From JAYEIA01 sp964472505 (GTDB taxonomy: Bacteria; Bacteroidota; Bacteroidia; Bacteroidales; JAADGE01): 64,000 nucleotides of DNA. This document shows, in pieces, positions 17,894 through 26,378 of this stretch; within the stretch, counting starts at the first letter, position 1, and each line of letters opens with the position of its first letter. The notes beneath the pieces were generated by a model that was not told the DNA's origin, ran no database searches, and saw nothing but the letters and a program-made list of their open reading frames with translations. Position numbers and translations under genes: made by a program. The stretch spans positions 17,182-81,181 of the forward strand of contig CAYYQW010000007.1 in the NCBI GenBank assembly GCA_964472505.1, read 5' to 3'.

Positions 17894-18781
17894 CTACAAA
17901 AACTCACTTGCCACCGGCGGATTTTTTTTATCGCCCGACCAGTCGTAAAATCCTTTGCCGGATTTCACGCCCAAATTGCCGGCCGCCACCATATTAATCA
18001 GAAGCGGCGAAGGCGCATATTTGGCTTCTCCCAAACCTTCGTGCAGCACACGCATGATAGAAAGGCAAACATCCAGACCGATAAAGTCGGCTAATAAAAG
18101 CGGCCCCATGGGGTGTGCCATTCCAAGCTTCATAACGGTATCAATTTCCTTTACGCCGGCCACTCCCCGATTCAAGCTGATAATGGCTTCATTAATCATG
18201 GGCATTAAAATGCGATTGGCTACAAAACCGGGAAAATCATTCACTTCCACCGGCACTTTGCCTAATTTTTCGGAAATAGCCATAATTTTTTTCAAAACAT
18301 CGTCCGAAGTTTTATAGCCTTTAATTACTTCCACCAATTTCATCACCGGCACCGGATTCATAAAGTGCATGCCGATTACTTTTTCAGGGCGTTTCGTTAC
18401 AGCAGCAATTTTGGTGATGGAAATCGACGATGTATTGCTGGCCAGAATGGTTTCCGCTTTACAGACTTCATCCAATTCCCTGAAAATATCTAATTTTATT
18501 TTTTCATTTTCGGTTGCGGCTTCAATAACCAAATCAGCATTGGCTGCGGCTTTCTTAATGCTTGTAAAACTTTCAATACGATTCAAAGCATTATCCTTAT
18601 CCTGCATGCTGATTTTTTCTTTTTTCACCATGCGCTCCATGTTTTTTCCAATTATGGATAAGGCTTTTTCCAAAGCCGATTGTTCCACATCTGCCAATGC
18701 CACTTCAAAACCGGCTTGTGCAAATACATGAGCAATTCCGTTTCCCATGGTACCCGCTCCGATTACTGTAATGTTTTTCAT
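17894..18781 (-). CDS. hbd: 3-hydroxybutyryl-CoA dehydrogenase
   Basis: 295 aa, close to the 280-290 aa of the bacterial enzyme. The N-terminal Rossmann domain has GAGTMGNGIAHVFAQAG (residues 8-24). The catalytic His139 lies in VIGMHFMNPVPVMKLVEVI, and the C-terminal domain includes DFPGFVANRILMPMINEAI and HPMGPLLLADFIGLD. The enzyme interconverts 3-hydroxybutyryl-CoA and acetoacetyl-CoA with NAD(P)H, in butyrate or fatty-acid type pathways. The ATG at 18781 starts directly at the nucleotide-binding strand; the longer frame adds a non-conserved leader. No other beta-oxidation or butyrate gene is adjacent. A TACATTTG box at 18843-18850 on the minus strand is a possible -7 element. Confidence 0.93.
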   Translation of the reverse strand: MKNITVIGAGTMGNGIAHVFAQAGFEVALADVEQSALEKALSIIGKNMERMVKKEKISMQDKDNALNRIESFTSIKKAAANADLVIEAATENEKIKLDIFRELDEVCKAETILASNTSSISITKIAAVTKRPEKVIGMHFMNPVPVMKLVEVIKGYKTSDDVLKKIMAISEKLGKVPVEVNDFPGFVANRILMPMINEAIISLNRGVAGVKEIDTVMKLGMAHPMGPLLLADFIGLDVCLSIMRVLHEGLGEAKYAPSPLLINMVAAGNLGVKSGKGFYDWSGDKKNPPVASEFL

Positions 18782-18815
18782 ATCGTTTATTTTTTTTGAT
18801 TGAGTAATACCCAAA

Positions 18816-18833
18816 TTGAGCGATTCCGCTCAA
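18816..18833. other. Perfect palindrome in the divergent hbd/abgT spacer
   Basis: TTGAGCG-ATTC-CGCTCAA lies 35 bp upstream of hbd. A second inverted repeat TTTCACC...GGTGAAA follows at about 18855-18879. Either could be an operator or part of a small repeat. The remaining 18880-19094 shows no gene. Confidence 0.4.
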
Positions 18834-19094
18834 TCGATTAAGCAAATGTAAGCATTTCACCTCACCCGGTCGGTGAAAAACAACATTTCCTAAATCGGGG
18901 TTATACCCAAGTAAAGCGCTTGTTCGCTATGCTCCAACCGCTCAACTTAGGTACTATTTTTACGGCATCAATATACGGAAAAGCCTTAAATTTTCAAATA
19001 TTTAATTATATAGATTTTTGATATTCAATACCCGGAATCTCAGCTTTTGAGCATTTAAAAATTGAAACTGCATTTTCATAAACAAAAAAAAGCT

Positions 19095-19124
19095 TTGGCA
19101 AAATGCCGCATTCGTATATTTTTG
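19095..19124 (+). promoter_or_regulatory. Bacteroidota-type promoter for the AbgT-family transporter
   Basis: A TTG at 19095-19097 and TATTTTTG at 19117-19124 are separated by exactly 19 nt, matching the -33/-7 consensus (TTG, TAnnTTTG). The ATG lies 28 bp downstream, giving a short leader. Confidence 0.65.
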
Positions 19125-19152
19125 TGATTTTAAAAAAAGAAAGCAAATCGTT

Positions 19153-20730
19153 ATGAGCAAAAAAGAAAGCAAAAAAGAAAAAGGCGGTTTCTTCAAACGT
19201 ATGCTTGACAAAGTAGAAGTTTTCGGAAATAAACTCCCGCAACCGGTTACTTTGTTTGCAATTTTGATGGGAATTGTGCTTTTATTGTCATGGATTTTCG
19301 GAGGCGTTTTTGAAACTTCGGTTTTAAAACCCGGTACCGGAGGCGATTCCGGTGTTGCGGCAGAATACATTGCCGTGGAGAATTTATTATCAAAAGAAGG
19401 TTTACAGCGCGTATTTACCGAAATGGTGGATGTGTTTGCAAGCTTTCCGCCTTTAGGGCTTGTTTTGGTAGTGATGCTGGGTATCGGAGTAGCCGAACAT
19501 ACCGGTTTAATTGCCGTTGCACTCAAAGTCTTTGTTTCAAAAGTTCCGAATTATTTAATCACTTTCTCAATTGTGGTAGCCGGTATGGTAAGCTCAGTAG
19601 CTGCCGATGCAGGTTACGTAGTGCTGATTCCTATGGGAGCCGCACTTTTTATGGGTATGGGGAGGCACCCTTTGGCCGGAATTGCCGCAGCTTTTGCCGG
19701 CGTATCCGGCGGCTTTGGAGCTAACTTTTTACCCACGGGTCTCGACCCTATGATTGCTGCCTTTACCGAGCCGGCAGCCAATATCATTCATCCGGGATAT
19801 ACCGTGAACCCTTTGTCAAACTACTATATAATGGCGGCATCCGTACCGCTGGTAGGTATTGCCGGTACTTGGATTACCGAAAAAATTATTGTACCCCGTT
19901 TGGGTGAATATAAGCCCTCAGATGAACTGCTTGCCGAAACGGCAGGCAACGAAGTTACTGCGAAAGAGAAAAAAGCACTTAAATGGTCCGGTTTTTCGGT
20001 TTTCGTTTTATTAGGCCTTTTGGCTTTAACTATTATACCTGAAAACGGCTTACTGCGCGGCGATATCGATCCCGAAACAGGCGAAGCAAGCATGCGTCCG
20101 TTTTATGATTCATTGGTACCTTTAATGTTTATAATCTTCTTTATTGCAGGTCTGGTTTACGGCTTAGTGGCCAAAACCATAACATCCGATAAGGATGTTT
20201 CGGATATGACAGCCAAATCCATGGGCACCATGGGGCTGTATATTGTAATTGCCTTTGTGGCCGCACAATTTGTAGCTTATTTCAATTGGTCAAACTTAGG
20301 CAGCGTTCTTGCCGTGCAAGGTTCTGAAGGTCTTAAAGCCATTGGTTTTACAGGCATTCCTTTATTGGTGGCTTTTATTATTGTTTCCTCTTTAGTGAAT
20401 TTGGTGATGGGAAGTGCCTCGGCCAAGTGGGCTTTATTGGCTCCCATATTTGTTCCGATGCTAATGCTTATGGGCTTTTCACCGGAAGTAACCCAAGCGG
20501 CCTACCGTATCGGAGATTCTTATTCAAACATTCTCACGCCCTTGTTGCCGTATTTTCCGTTGGTAATTGTATTTGCTCAAAAATATGATAAAACCGCCGG
20601 AATAGGCACCCTCATAGCCATGATGTTACCTTACGCATTGGCCTTTATGCTTGTTCGTATTCCCATGTTCATTGCTTGGATATGGTTAGAAATACCTTTG
20701 GGTATCGAAGGCCCGATATATTATCCGTAG
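19153..20730 (+). CDS. AbgT-family transporter
   Basis: 525 aa, about 12 predicted membrane segments. The lysine-rich cytoplasmic N-terminus runs into VEVFGNKLPQPVTLFAILMG, the family's first helix. Family-like features include PPLGLVLVVMLGIGVAEHTGL, AADAGYVVLIPMGAALF, FGANFLPTGLDPMIAAFTE and NLVMGSASAKWALLAPIFVPML. AbgT proteins were described as p-aminobenzoyl-glutamate importers in E. coli; some homologues export sulfonamides. The substrate in this organism is not shown by context: the gene is monocistronic, with its own promoter and terminator. Confidence 0.9.
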   Translation: MSKKESKKEKGGFFKRMLDKVEVFGNKLPQPVTLFAILMGIVLLLSWIFGGVFETSVLKPGTGGDSGVAAEYIAVENLLSKEGLQRVFTEMVDVFASFPPLGLVLVVMLGIGVAEHTGLIAVALKVFVSKVPNYLITFSIVVAGMVSSVAADAGYVVLIPMGAALFMGMGRHPLAGIAAAFAGVSGGFGANFLPTGLDPMIAAFTEPAANIIHPGYTVNPLSNYYIMAASVPLVGIAGTWITEKIIVPRLGEYKPSDELLAETAGNEVTAKEKKALKWSGFSVFVLLGLLALTIIPENGLLRGDIDPETGEASMRPFYDSLVPLMFIIFFIAGLVYGLVAKTITSDKDVSDMTAKSMGTMGLYIVIAFVAAQFVAYFNWSNLGSVLAVQGSEGLKAIGFTGIPLLVAFIIVSSLVNLVMGSASAKWALLAPIFVPMLMLMGFSPEVTQAAYRIGDSYSNILTPLLPYFPLVIVFAQKYDKTAGIGTLIAMMLPYALAFMLVRIPMFIAWIWLEIPLGIEGPIYYP

Positions 20731-20747
20731 GAACACTAAGCGCTAAA

Positions 20748-20790
20748 AATAATGCTGCAAGACTTTATGGTTTTGCAGCATTATTTATTT
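20748..20790. terminator. Bidirectional terminator between the abgT-like and saccharopine-dehydrogenase-like genes
   Basis: A 13-bp perfect stem (AATAATGCTGCAA with its complement at 20773-20785) encloses a 12-nt loop and has A/T flanks on both sides. It lies between convergent genes. Confidence 0.8.
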
Positions 20791-20830
20791 GTATATGTGT
20801 CGTTTTTAGGTGAACTACTGAGGTTTTGCG

Positions 20831-21949
20831 CTATATTCCTTCTCTTGAAACGGTATATATAACACCTCTCTCTTTCAGGTAGTCCATAATATAGTCAAAG
20901 CTGACGGAATTGCGCCCCAAAACTTCGGGAGCAATAATGCCCTTTTCCTCAAAAAGGCCTTCTGCCATAAGGTTTACAATGGCTGTGCAGGTATAGCCCG
21001 TAGTGCGTGCCATGGAAGAAATTTCACTTTCTTTGTCGTAAACATCAAACAAGTCGTAAGTTATTTTTTCATCTTCCCCGGTTAAGATGATTCGCATGAT
21101 TGTAAATTCTTCTTCGGTTTTTCCCAATTTCCATTGCGGGAAAAGCAGTTTACTTGTAAAATCTATCGGGCGGATTTCTGTTCCGTTGATTTCTACAGCC
21201 TCTTCACCAAAAAAACCCATTTCACGCAGCATTTCCATGCGTTCGGCTGTGCCCGGATAACGCATGGTTTTCTCAATCATATCCGGAATATCCGTAGTTT
21301 TCAAAAGTGTTCGTAAACCGTCGGTATTAAAAGCTTCGAGTGTACCAATTTGCTCGAAATTCAGAAACTCTTTTTCCGAAAGCGCTTTGCGTACAATCGG
21401 TTTTCCGTTTTGGACATAACGTGCCGGGCGTATGTACTCTTCAATTACATCGGAAGGCGAAAAGGGCGCTTTGTATTCGTGCGGCCAACGCCGAATAACC
21501 GGAAGCCCGCCCACATAGCAAGTATATGATTTAAGCTTGGATTGCGCATGATGATAACCGCAAATAATATTTCCCATTCCGGGAGCCACTCCGGCATCAA
21601 TCACGGCGGCAACTTCATGCTTTTTTGCCAAATCGTCCAACTCAAAAGGATCTTCCGGAAAAAAAGAAATATCAACCGCCTGTTTTCCGGCCAAAATAAT
21701 TTGCTTCAGAGTTTCAAAACCCATACTTCCCGGCAAGGCATTTACTACAAAGTCGGCATTTTGTATGAGTGTTTTTAGTTCTTTGCTTTGACTCAGATCA
21801 GCTTTTTGGATTCTAATATTATCCCAATCGGAAAGTTCATTTAAAGCCGACTGTCGAAAGTCTGCCGCCAACACTTCAAATTTGGATGATAAATCTTTTG
21901 CCATGGCGCTTCCAACCATGCCGCAGCCTAAAACCGTTACTTTTTTCAT
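20831..21949 (-). CDS. Saccharopine dehydrogenase family oxidoreductase
   Basis: 372 aa. The N-terminus is a Rossmann fold (VTVLGCGMVGSAMAKDL, residues 4-20), then DFVVNALPGSMGFETLKQIILAGKQAVDISFF and the family stretch AVIDAGVAPGMGNIICGYH. The C-terminal domain includes NTDGLRTLLKT and MARTTGYTCTAIVNLMAEG. Members reduce or oxidise imines in lysine metabolism (saccharopine dehydrogenases, lysine 6-dehydrogenase) or carboxynorspermidine. The size and GVAPGMGN motif fit the lysine 6-dehydrogenase-like branch, but the substrate is not certain. No lysine pathway genes adjoin it. Confidence 0.85.
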   Translation of the reverse strand: MKKVTVLGCGMVGSAMAKDLSSKFEVLAADFRQSALNELSDWDNIRIQKADLSQSKELKTLIQNADFVVNALPGSMGFETLKQIILAGKQAVDISFFPEDPFELDDLAKKHEVAAVIDAGVAPGMGNIICGYHHAQSKLKSYTCYVGGLPVIRRWPHEYKAPFSPSDVIEEYIRPARYVQNGKPIVRKALSEKEFLNFEQIGTLEAFNTDGLRTLLKTTDIPDMIEKTMRYPGTAERMEMLREMGFFGEEAVEINGTEIRPIDFTSKLLFPQWKLGKTEEEFTIMRIILTGEDEKITYDLFDVYDKESEISSMARTTGYTCTAIVNLMAEGLFEEKGIIAPEVLGRNSVSFDYIMDYLKERGVIYTVSREGI

Positions 21950-22216
21950 AAGCTTTGTTTTTATCGAAAGATAGGAAATTCTTTTGGGGAGTAAAAATCA
22001 AGTTTTCGAAAAAGGAGTGTTTTGTGAAATTTTATTTAAGAAGCCTTAAAAGCGGCTAAATATTATTTTGAGGTGCTCAGATTTGTTTAGCATTTTTTTA
22101 TGCCGGTTTTAAGGATAGTTCTTTTTTATATACATAGTTTCACGAAAAATATATTATTGTAAAATTTAATGATTATTAATAAGGTCAATAAGGTTGATTA
22201 TCATTGTGTTATTTCC

Positions 22217-22535
22217 CTACTGAGGTTAAAACTTTGAAAATAAGGTTTTTGAATTAGGCGGATAACTGATACTTGTAACTTCTTCTGACCCAAGTGCCGC
22301 ATATATTTAGTGATGAGGGTCTCGGCAATCGGAATCGCACTCGGTATTGGTATATCGGCTTCGACAAGCGGTTCCTGAGCACAGTCGAAGGGCTCAGCCT
22401 ACGGAGGTGTTCGGAGGCTGAGCCTGTCGAAGCCGGTGATAAATACTTGGATGTAAAATAATAGTTTGTAGTACTCATGTGCCTAATTCAATAAGGTTTT
22501 TAAAAAACCTTATTCATTGGGTTTAACCTCAGTAG
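22217..22535. repeat. Long hairpin split by a MITE insertion
   Basis: CTACTGAGGTTAAA (22217-22230) is the exact inverse of 22522-22535, and AATAAGGTTTTT before the inner MITE pairs with AAAAAACCTTATT after it. Removing 22251-22489 plus one copy of the 12-bp duplication restores a compact ~68-bp hairpin, so the MITE landed next to its loop. Confidence 0.75.
22251..22489 (-). mobile_element. MITE copy 2 (239 bp), inverted relative to copy 1
   Basis: The ends GAATTAGGC and GCCTAATTC are inverted repeats. A perfect 12-bp direct repeat AATAAGGTTTTT flanks it (22239-22250, 22490-22501). Internally it matches the reverse complement of 8581-8822, including the TTCGACAGGCTCAGCC palindrome and the first ~32 codons of the same frame (MSTTNYYFTSKYLSPASTGS). 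Confidence 0.85.
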
Positions 22536-22779
22536 AAAAAAGTATAACTACCGCTTAACCTTATTTCTTCTCAATTACGTCTGAGTCCAAACACCTTAAG
22601 TCAACTATTTAATAATCTGTATCAAAAGCTATGACTTTTCTAATAGTTCGTTGATTATTTTACCATTCACAAAGCAGTAACATATTTCACTAAGATATAA
22701 TGATGATCGAAACACAGGAAAAGCTTCAGCACCTCAAAATAATATTTAACCTTAAAAGCGTCTTAATTTTTATCATAAT

Positions 22780-22811
22780 TTGATATTATTGGAGATAAAT
22801 GTGTAAATTTG
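22780..22811 (+). promoter_or_regulatory. Promoter of ahcY
   Basis: TTG at 22780-22782 and TAAATTTG at 22804-22811 are spaced by 21 nt, matching the Bacteroidota consensus. The ATG follows 16 bp later, so the leader is very short and A/T-rich with no Shine-Dalgarno. Confidence 0.6.
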
Positions 22812-22827
22812 CAAAAATTTAATATTT

Positions 22828-24252
22828 ATGATTTCAACAGACAAACAAACAAAAAATTTACCCAACAAGGTGAAAGACTCCGGTTTAGCACCTTGGGGAA
22901 GAAGAGAAATAGTTTTGGCGGAAGCCGAAATGCCCGGCCTTATGGAACTGCGAAAAAAATACGGTAAAGAAAAACCGCTAAAAGGCGCAAAAGTAACCGG
23001 CTCACTTCACATGACCATTCAAACGGCCGTACTCATAGAAACACTCAAAGAGCTTGGCGCTGATGTGCGTTGGGCAAGTTGTAACATTTATTCTACACAA
23101 GATCATGCGGCGGCAGCCATTGCCGAAACCGGTACTCCGGTATTTGCATGGAAAGGCGAAACTTTAACCGAGTATTGGTGGGCTACCGAACAAGCTTTAA
23201 CTTGGCCCGACGGAAGCGGCCCGGACTTAATCGTAGATGATGGCGGCGATGCCACTCTCATGGTGCTGAAAGGTGCCGAAGCCGAAAAAAATCCGGCAAT
23301 TTTAGATGCCGAATATGAAGCCGAAGATGAACAGGAACTATTCAAACGCCTTAAAAAAAGCATTGAAGAAGCACCGGGAAAATGGGCTAAAATTTCCGAA
23401 AACTTAAAAGGTGTTTCCGAAGAAACTACCACCGGGGTTCATCGTTTATATCAATTGGGACAAAAAGGGCAGCTTAGCTTCCCGGCCATTAATGTAAACG
23501 ATTCGGTTACCAAATCGAAATTTGATAATACCTACGGATGCCGCGAATCATTGGCCGACGGAATAAAACGTGCCACCGACATTATGCTGGCCGGAAAAGC
23601 AATTCTGGTATGCGGATACGGTGATGTGGGCAAAGGATCGGCAAAATCCATGAAAGGCTACGGAGCCCGTGTGATGGTTACCGAAATTGACCCGATATGC
23701 GCATTGCAGGCTTCCATGGAAGGCTTTGAAGTTACCACCACCGAAGACGCCCTGAGCGAAGCTTCAATTTTTGTAACAGCCACCGGAAACCGTGATGTAA
23801 TAACGGTTGAGCACATGGCCAAAATGAAAGACAATTCCATAGTTTGCAACATTGGCCATTTTGATAATGAAATAGAGGTGGAAGCCTTGAAAAAACACCC
23901 GGGCATTAAGCACGAAGAGGTAAAACCCCAAGTGGATAAATATACATTCCCCGACGGACATTCGGTTATTTTATTATCGGACGGCCGCTTGGTGAATCTT
24001 GGAAATGCTACCGGACATCCTTCTTTTGTAATGAGTAACTCATTTACCAACCAAGTGCTGGCTCAAATCGAATTATGGAAAAATGATTATGAGAATGATG
24101 TATATCGCTTACCGAAACATCTTGATGAAGAAGTAGCACGTTTGCATTTACCCCATATTGGTGTAAAACTTACCGAAATGACGAAAAAACAAGCCGATTA
24201 TTTGGGTGTTCCCAAAAACGGCCCGTTTAAATCGGATCACTACAGATATTAG
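22828..24252 (+). CDS. ahcY: Adenosylhomocysteinase (S-adenosylhomocysteine hydrolase)
   Basis: 474 aa, the normal bacterial length. It begins KDSGLAPWGRREIVLAEAEMPGL and has the NAD-binding CGYGDVGKGSAKSMKGYGARV, the conserved substrate/NAD segment FDNTYGCRESLADGIKRATD, and the hallmark C-terminus GPFKSDHYRY. It splits S-adenosylhomocysteine into adenosine and homocysteine in the cytoplasm, clearing the product of methyltransferases. The gene is monocistronic with a clear promoter and a strong terminator. The Cys/Met PLP enzyme at 42995 could draw on its homocysteine product, but the genes are not linked. Confidence 0.98.
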   Translation: MISTDKQTKNLPNKVKDSGLAPWGRREIVLAEAEMPGLMELRKKYGKEKPLKGAKVTGSLHMTIQTAVLIETLKELGADVRWASCNIYSTQDHAAAAIAETGTPVFAWKGETLTEYWWATEQALTWPDGSGPDLIVDDGGDATLMVLKGAEAEKNPAILDAEYEAEDEQELFKRLKKSIEEAPGKWAKISENLKGVSEETTTGVHRLYQLGQKGQLSFPAINVNDSVTKSKFDNTYGCRESLADGIKRATDIMLAGKAILVCGYGDVGKGSAKSMKGYGARVMVTEIDPICALQASMEGFEVTTTEDALSEASIFVTATGNRDVITVEHMAKMKDNSIVCNIGHFDNEIEVEALKKHPGIKHEEVKPQVDKYTFPDGHSVILLSDGRLVNLGNATGHPSFVMSNSFTNQVLAQIELWKNDYENDVYRLPKHLDEEVARLHLPHIGVKLTEMTKKQADYLGVPKNGPFKSDHYRY

Positions 24253-24280
24253 AACACGAATTTCTTACTTCATAAAAAAA

Positions 24281-24316
24281 CGAACCAAGCAAAAAGCAGC
24301 TTGGTTCGTTTTTTTT
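24281..24316 (+). terminator. Strong terminator after ahcY
   Basis: A 10-bp perfect stem CGAACCAAGC/GCTTGGTTCG with an 8-nt loop is followed by eight T. A preceding A7 run makes it potentially bidirectional toward the convergent lipoprotein gene. Confidence 0.92.
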
Positions 24317-24352
24317 ATGAATGAACTTCTATGTCTTTCGAGTTGATGTTTT

Positions 24353-24790
24353 TTAGTTTGTGATTTGAAGAATATTCATGTTTTCATAGTAAACGGCATG
24401 ATATAACTTAAGCGGAAATTTTGACGGGCCCTCAGTTACCATTCCGTCAACGAGCAATGAAAATTCCGACCCGCAGCCAATGGTGTCAATAGCGGAATGT
24501 GTTGATTCATTGACGAATACGCGCCCAATATCCGGATCGTGAGGGCATGTGCGTTCCAGGGCAATAAACTCATCAAAAGATTTTCGATATACAATAATTC
24601 CTTTTACTCCCCCCGTTACATATACATAATTACCTACGGATTGCAAAGGATAAAAATCCGGATTATTCAAATCAATTTCAATATTGACATATACATCAGG
24701 AATGGCGTCATTCTTGTTTTTACAACTATATGTTAAGCTGACAATTACAATGATCAGGAGGCTTATAAATTTTTGGGTCAAATTTTGCAT
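24353..24790 (-). CDS. Lipoprotein with a degenerate Rieske-like domain
   Basis: 145 aa. A lipoprotein signal ends at Cys23 (VSLTYSC). The rest resembles the Rieske fold of small Bacteroidota lipoproteins: the first ligand loop ERTCPHD keeps Cys82-x-His84, and the closing GP-x3-PL-x-LYH pattern (121-131) is present. The second ligand pair, normally C-x-x-H before GS-x-F, is replaced by TIGC (103-106) before GSEF. A normal [2Fe-2S] centre is therefore unlikely, although Cys106 might take part in other chemistry. It is divergent from the basic secreted protein at 24827, with 36 bp between starts. Function unknown. Confidence 0.6.
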   Translation of the reverse strand: MQNLTQKFISLLIIVIVSLTYSCKNKNDAIPDVYVNIEIDLNNPDFYPLQSVGNYVYVTGGVKGIIVYRKSFDEFIALERTCPHDPDIGRVFVNESTHSAIDTIGCGSEFSLLVDGMVTEGPSKFPLKLYHAVYYENMNILQITN

Positions 24791-24826
24791 GATTCTATTT
24801 ACCGATATTTTGTTTTAACAAAGCTA

Positions 24827-25600
24827 ATGTATTTTAAGCAATTTGGCATAGTATTTTTTTTATTTCTGTTCTTGACAGCTTCTGAGCTGTATGCTCAAGA
24901 CAGTATTCAAGTAGCCGACAGTACGGCAGTATCTCGCGGAGGAGACAGCCTAAAGCCCTTTAGTGAAAAAAATTGGAAAAGCTATGAAAACGAAGAAGAT
25001 CGCATAGAATTTTATAAAGAGTGGAACTCTAAAGATTCTTTAAAACTTGAAGAAAAATACGACTTAAAACCGAAACAAAGAGCCTTATTGTCAAAAATAT
25101 ATAAAGAACTTACAGCTGCCGAAAAAATAAAATACCGCTTAGCCGAAAGAAAAATTCACCGAAAGCAAAAACAACGCTATAAAAAACAAAAAAAGCGCTT
25201 TAAGAAAACCATTAAATGGAGCAAACCAAGTAAAAATTTGAGTAAGTCTGATTTAAAAAACCTTGACCGAGAGCAAAGAATAAGACATTATAAGGCAAAA
25301 TTAATATGGAATTCCAGAAAAGAGACTTTCCGCAGGCAAAAAATTAAAAAGCGTTTTGAACGAAAAGAAAAACGTTTACGAAAACGTTACGCATTGTCGC
25401 AGGAAGAAAAAGAGATTCTGAACAAAGCTCAGGGAAGAGCACTGGAGCCTTCAGAAAAACGCACATTCGGAAAAGCAAAACGCAAGCAGATTAAGTTTAC
25501 CGAAAAACTTCAAAAATTAAGGAAAAAAAGACATATCAAATTACAGGACAAAGAAACTCGTAAACGCCTGAAGCAACAACAAAAAGACAGCCGGAATTAA
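24827..25600 (+). CDS. Secreted, extremely basic protein of unknown function
   Basis: 257 aa. A signal peptide (MYFKQFGIVFFLFLFLTASELYAQ) is followed by ~50 acidic-to-neutral residues and then ~180 residues dominated by Lys and Arg (RKQKQRYKKQKKRFKKTIKW, KKRFERKEKRLRKRYALSQ). Helix-forming repeats recur with a spacing that suggests long helical hairpins. It might bind nucleic acid, LPS or peptidoglycan outside the membrane; this is only a charge argument. The ATG at 24827 was chosen because it gives a clean signal peptide. The gene is divergent from the Rieske-like lipoprotein. Confidence 0.6.
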   Translation: MYFKQFGIVFFLFLFLTASELYAQDSIQVADSTAVSRGGDSLKPFSEKNWKSYENEEDRIEFYKEWNSKDSLKLEEKYDLKPKQRALLSKIYKELTAAEKIKYRLAERKIHRKQKQRYKKQKKRFKKTIKWSKPSKNLSKSDLKNLDREQRIRHYKAKLIWNSRKETFRRQKIKKRFERKEKRLRKRYALSQEEKEILNKAQGRALEPSEKRTFGKAKRKQIKFTEKLQKLRKKRHIKLQDKETRKRLKQQQKDSRN

Positions 25601-25638
25601 ATAAAAACCGGCTGCTCAAGTACTGAGTTTTTATTTGT

Positions 25639-26295
25639 TTACATCATATCAAACACCGCTTTGGTAATATTTTTTGCTCCTTCGGCAATTTGTAAAATAT
25701 TAGATTCCAACATATAGCATGGTGTTGTGGCTAATTTATACTTCTGATCAAGGACTACTTCACCGTGATTGGTATTTTTATGCCTTCCTCCCATGGCTTC
25801 AATGGCTTTTGCCGTATCCGGATCCTGCCCGATGGTTACTTCTGCATTATCCAAAATTTGAGCTATTACAGCCGGTGAAATACAGATGGCTCCAATAGGC
25901 TTTTTTAGTTCAACGGTTTGCTTCACAATTTTTTCAAGCGTAGGGTCAGCCGAGCCGTCGGCACCTTTGAAGGCAAAGTCGGATAAATTCTTGGCTACAC
26001 CAAAACCGCCGGGTATCATCAATGCGTTATAGTCTTTCATATCCAACTCGCTTAATTTTTTGATGTCGCCGCGTGCAATTCTGGCAGATTCAACCAATAT
26101 GTTGCGCTCTTCGTTCATTTCATCACCGGTGAGATGGTTTATTACGTGATGTTGTTTTTTATCCGGTGCAAAAAGTTGATATTCTGCACCCTGTTGCATA
26201 ACGGCATACATCGTCATTACCGTTTCGTGAATCTCTGATCCGTCATATACGCCGCTGCCTGCTAAAATAATTGCAATTTTTTTTGTTTTGCTCAT
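25639..26295 (-). CDS. elbB: ElbB, DJ-1/PfpI-superfamily glyoxalase-like protein
   Basis: 218 aa, the normal length. It starts KIAIILAGSGVYDGSEIHE and contains LMIPGGFGVAKNLSDFAFKG, the nucleophile-elbow Cys in PIGAICISPAVIA, and IGQDPDTAKAIEAMGG near the end. ElbB has glyoxalase activity in E. coli and was linked to isoprenoid synthesis; its physiological role is uncertain. It is divergent from the thioredoxin-like lipoprotein with 83 bp between start codons. An AATAAAAAC/GTTTTTATT inverted repeat near 25599-25637 may terminate both this gene and the convergent basic-protein gene. Confidence 0.92.
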   Translation of the reverse strand: MSKTKKIAIILAGSGVYDGSEIHETVMTMYAVMQQGAEYQLFAPDKKQHHVINHLTGDEMNEERNILVESARIARGDIKKLSELDMKDYNALMIPGGFGVAKNLSDFAFKGADGSADPTLEKIVKQTVELKKPIGAICISPAVIAQILDNAEVTIGQDPDTAKAIEAMGGRHKNTNHGEVVLDQKYKLATTPCYMLESNILQIAEGAKNITKAVFDMM

Positions 26296-26378
26296 GCTTG
26301 TTTTGTTTTTTTATGGTTATTCTTGATTGTTTTTTAGTATTTTGTGTTATTAACAAGTTTACAAAAAAAATCTTAATT

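Larger units (their letters stand above)
22055..22749. mobile_element. Outer MITE-like element (695 bp) containing two further elements
   Basis: A perfect 21-bp inverted repeat forms the ends (22057-22077, ending GAGGTGCT, and 22728-22748, starting AGCACCTC). Directly outside lies an 11-bp direct repeat CCTTAAAAGCG at 22044-22054 and 22750-22760, as left by a target-site duplication. The interior has no gene of its own. The hairpin at 22217-22535 and MITE copy 2 lie inside it. The right end is 20 bp from the ahcY promoter. Confidence 0.75.
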
